From an uncultured Blautia sp. (GTDB taxonomy: Bacteria > Bacillota > Clostridia > Lachnospirales > Lachnospiraceae), in assembly GCA_900542045.1 (NCBI GenBank), contig UQMI01000009.1, positions 1 through 64,000 on the forward strand: a stretch of 64,000 nt of DNA, written 5' to 3'. The position numbers and the translations under genes are program-made. The notes below the pieces were generated by a model that made no database searches, had not been told where the DNA came from, and worked only from the letters and a program-made list of their open reading frames with translations. Every line of letters begins with the position of its first letter. Within the stretch, counting starts at the first letter, position 1. Below, in pieces: positions 62,294 to 64,000 of the stretch.

Positions 62294-62788
62294 ATGGACA
62301 TTCAATTATCGGAGGAGATTTCCCCAGCGTATTTACAGGAGGTAAGAGATATTCTTACCAGCAGGGAGTTCCTTTCTCTGAGTTTGTACACCCATCATCA
62401 ATGGACTACCAGGCTGATGCACAGTGTGAACGTATCTTATATTTCCTGGCTGATCGCCAGAAAACTGGGATGTGACACAAGAGCGGCTGCAAGAGCCGGA
62501 CTGCTGCATGACTTCTGCCCTTATGATTTTGGGAAGAAAACGCCTACGGGAGAGCATCAGGCATTTTTTCATCCTAAGGCTGCTGCAGAGAACAGCCTCC
62601 AGAATTTTGCAGTTAGCGAACGGGAGATAAATGCAATACTGACCCATATGTTTCCGCTGGGGCCAATTCCGAAAAATAAAGAAGCATGGATCATTACACT
62701 GGCTGATAAGATATGTGCCACAATGGAGGTGTGTCACATAGCAGTGGCGCTTGCCAGAGGCGGTCGTGTTGTAGTATATGCTTCCTGA
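62294..62788 (+). CDS. HD-domain hydrolase
   Basis: This 164-residue protein has the HD pattern: H43 (RLMHSVNVS), H72-D73 (GLLHDFCPYDFG), a later His-rich stretch (HQAFFHPKAAA) and D in ITLADKICA. HD-family enzymes are metal-dependent phosphohydrolases. ATG 62294 follows GGGAGGG. The last residues (GGRVVVYAS) are short for the family, and the neighbours give no substrate. Confidence 0.82.
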   Translation: MDIQLSEEISPAYLQEVRDILTSREFLSLSLYTHHQWTTRLMHSVNVSYISWLIARKLGCDTRAAARAGLLHDFCPYDFGKKTPTGEHQAFFHPKAAAENSLQNFAVSEREINAILTHMFPLGPIPKNKEAWIITLADKICATMEVCHIAVALARGGRVVVYAS

Positions 62789-62816
62789 TGATTGAATGAA
62801 AAACAAATGGATGAAA

Positions 62817-62850
62817 ATACACCCCCGGTTTTTCTGCCGGGGGTGTATTT
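62817..62850 (+). terminator. Terminator after the HD-domain gene
   Basis: ATACACCCCCGG (62817-62828) pairs perfectly with CCGGGGGTGTAT (62837-62848) around an eight-base loop, followed by TT only. Confidence 0.75.
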
Positions 62851-62896
62851 GCGGACAGACCGCAGACAGAATAAGAGAGATGTGAGGAGAGAAAAA

Positions 62897-64000
62897 ATGG
62901 CAGTGTTCAGACCTTTTCAGGCATTGCGGCCAAAGCGCCAGATGGCGCAGCAGACGGCGGCTCTGCCCTATGACGTCATGAATGAAGAAGAGGCAAGAGA
63001 GATGGCGGAGGAAGCACCTTTGAGTTTTCTGCATATTGACCGTGCGGAAGTGGATTTTCCCCGGGGCGTGGACCCTTACAGCCAGGACGTTTACCAGAAG
63101 GCCGCTGAGAATTTAAACCGTCTGGAGCAGGAAGGCGTGTATGTGCAGGATCCGGTTCCCGGCTTTTATCTGTACCGGGAGAAAAAAGGAAATTCTGTGC
63201 AGACCGGTATCGTAGGCTGTGCTTCTGTGGAAGATTACGAAAACGATGTGATCCGGAAGCATGAACTGACCCGAAAGGAAAAGGAAGAGGACCGGATCCG
63301 GCATGTTGCAGCCTGCCAGGCTCATACGGGGCCTATTTTCCTCACCTGTCCATACCCGGAAGAACTGAAAAAGATCGTAGCGGAATGGATCGATTCCCAT
63401 GAACCAGAGTATGACTTTGCCACGAAAGAACAGGTACAGCAGACTGTATGGGTGGTGGATGACGGGGAACTCTGCAGGAGAATCCAGGAAATCCTGCAGC
63501 AGGTGCCTTCCCTGTATATTGCAGACGGCCATCACCGTGCCGCTTCGGCTGTCCGGGTGGGACAGGAAATGCGGAAGACCAGAGGAGCGGCATATACGGG
63601 CGAAGAAGAATTTAATTATTTTCTGTCGGTTCTTTTTCCGGCAGAGGAGCTGACGATTCTGGGTTATCACCGGGTGGTATCTGATCTGAACGGGATGGAT
63701 ACACGGCAGTTTCTGCGGATGCTGGCAGTGGATTTTGAGATCCTGGTCATGTCCGGATACCGCTGCAAACCCATGGAGAAACACTGTTTCGGCATGTATC
63801 TGGAGGGCGAGTGGTATCACCTGCGTGCCCGTGAGGGAAGCTATTCGGAAAAGGATCCCGTGGAAGCTCTGGATGTGTCGATCCTGCAGAAAAATGTCCT
63901 GAACCGGCTTCTGGGGATTTCCGATCCACGGACGGATTCCCGTCTGTCCTTTGTAGGCGGCTCCCGGAAACTGCAGGAGATCGAAGAAATGACAGACGCC
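62897..64000 (+). CDS. DUF1015 family protein (partial, cut by the window end)
   Basis: The frame is open from ATG 62897 (behind GAGGAGAG) to the last base, giving 368 residues without a stop. The N-terminus (VFRPFQALRPKRQMAQQTAALPYDVMNEEEA) and the YIADGHHRAASAVRV segment identify the DUF1015 family. Relatives are often next to serine biosynthesis genes, which would lie outside the window. The function is unknown. Confidence 0.88.
   Translation, partial: MAVFRPFQALRPKRQMAQQTAALPYDVMNEEEAREMAEEAPLSFLHIDRAEVDFPRGVDPYSQDVYQKAAENLNRLEQEGVYVQDPVPGFYLYREKKGNSVQTGIVGCASVEDYENDVIRKHELTRKEKEEDRIRHVAACQAHTGPIFLTCPYPEELKKIVAEWIDSHEPEYDFATKEQVQQTVWVVDDGELCRRIQEILQQVPSLYIADGHHRAASAVRVGQEMRKTRGAAYTGEEEFNYFLSVLFPAEELTILGYHRVVSDLNGMDTRQFLRMLAVDFEILVMSGYRCKPMEKHCFGMYLEGEWYHLRAREGSYSEKDPVEALDVSILQKNVLNRLLGISDPRTDSRLSFVGGSRKLQEIEEMTDA

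Overview
The window looks like a chromosomal segment from an anaerobic gut Clostridium-type Firmicute, most likely Lachnospiraceae. The reasons are strong AGGAGG ribosome-binding sites, one-piece pyruvate:ferredoxin oxidoreductase, ferredoxin-dependent 2-oxoacid oxidation, Fe-S aldo/keto reductases, an MttB-type methyltransferase, cobinamide salvage and a galacto-N-biose/galactan sugar operon. I cannot resolve the genus. I saw no rRNA or tRNA genes, insertion sequences or CRISPR arrays.

Layout. (1) 1-11.1 kb: a plus-strand catabolic cluster. It holds an MttB-family methyltransferase, a four-subunit 2-oxoacid:ferredoxin oxidoreductase, an ADP-forming acyl-CoA synthetase, a metal-dependent amidohydrolase, a BCCT-type betaine transporter and two-subunit aconitase X, and it ends at a strong terminator. 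Together these suggest uptake, demethylation, ring opening or dehydration, and oxidation of a quaternary-amine compound, with ATP made from acyl-CoA. I regard this as the most promising undescribed pathway here. (2) 11.1-12.3 kb: decayed DNA with a broken SDR gene. (3) 12.3-18.7 kb: ABM monooxygenase, LysR regulator, two Fe-S aldo/keto reductases, a solitary VbhA-like antitoxin, MarR regulator and MFS transporter. (4) 18.8-22.4 kb: coenzyme A genes coaBC, a probable pantothenate ECF S-component and coaX, then pduL. (5) 22.6-29.1 kb: LRR protein, VWA protein, MoxR ATPase, transglutaminase lipoprotein, membrane protein and YbaK. (6) 29.2-33 kb: ABC-F ATPase, HAD phosphatase and a CcdA-like protein with a His/Cys-rich loop. 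(7) 33-38.3 kb: Rrf2 regulator, nifJ, a 47-residue ORF and GtrA. (8) 38.4-39.1 kb: a non-coding array of 53-bp hairpin repeats. (9) 39.2-44.2 kb: nucleotide-loop assembly for cobalamin (cobT, cobU, cobS, a cobU-like paralogue, a cobC-like gene) and a MATE exporter. (10) 44.4-61.6 kb: a sugar locus with an ABC importer (no ATPase gene), two AraC regulators, GH2, GH53, an unrecognised 616-residue protein, a small zinc ribbon, GH42, GH112 phosphorylase and a second MATE protein. It fits intracellular breakdown of beta-galactosides such as galactan fragments and galacto-N-biose/lacto-N-biose. (11) 61.6-64 kb: YcxB-like and HD-domain proteins and the start of a DUF1015 gene cut by the window end.

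The sections connect. Cobinamide salvage can supply the corrinoid that MttB-type methyl transfer needs. The ferredoxin reduced by the two oxoacid oxidoreductases can feed the same electron pool. All functions are read from sequence features and family knowledge; no database search was possible.
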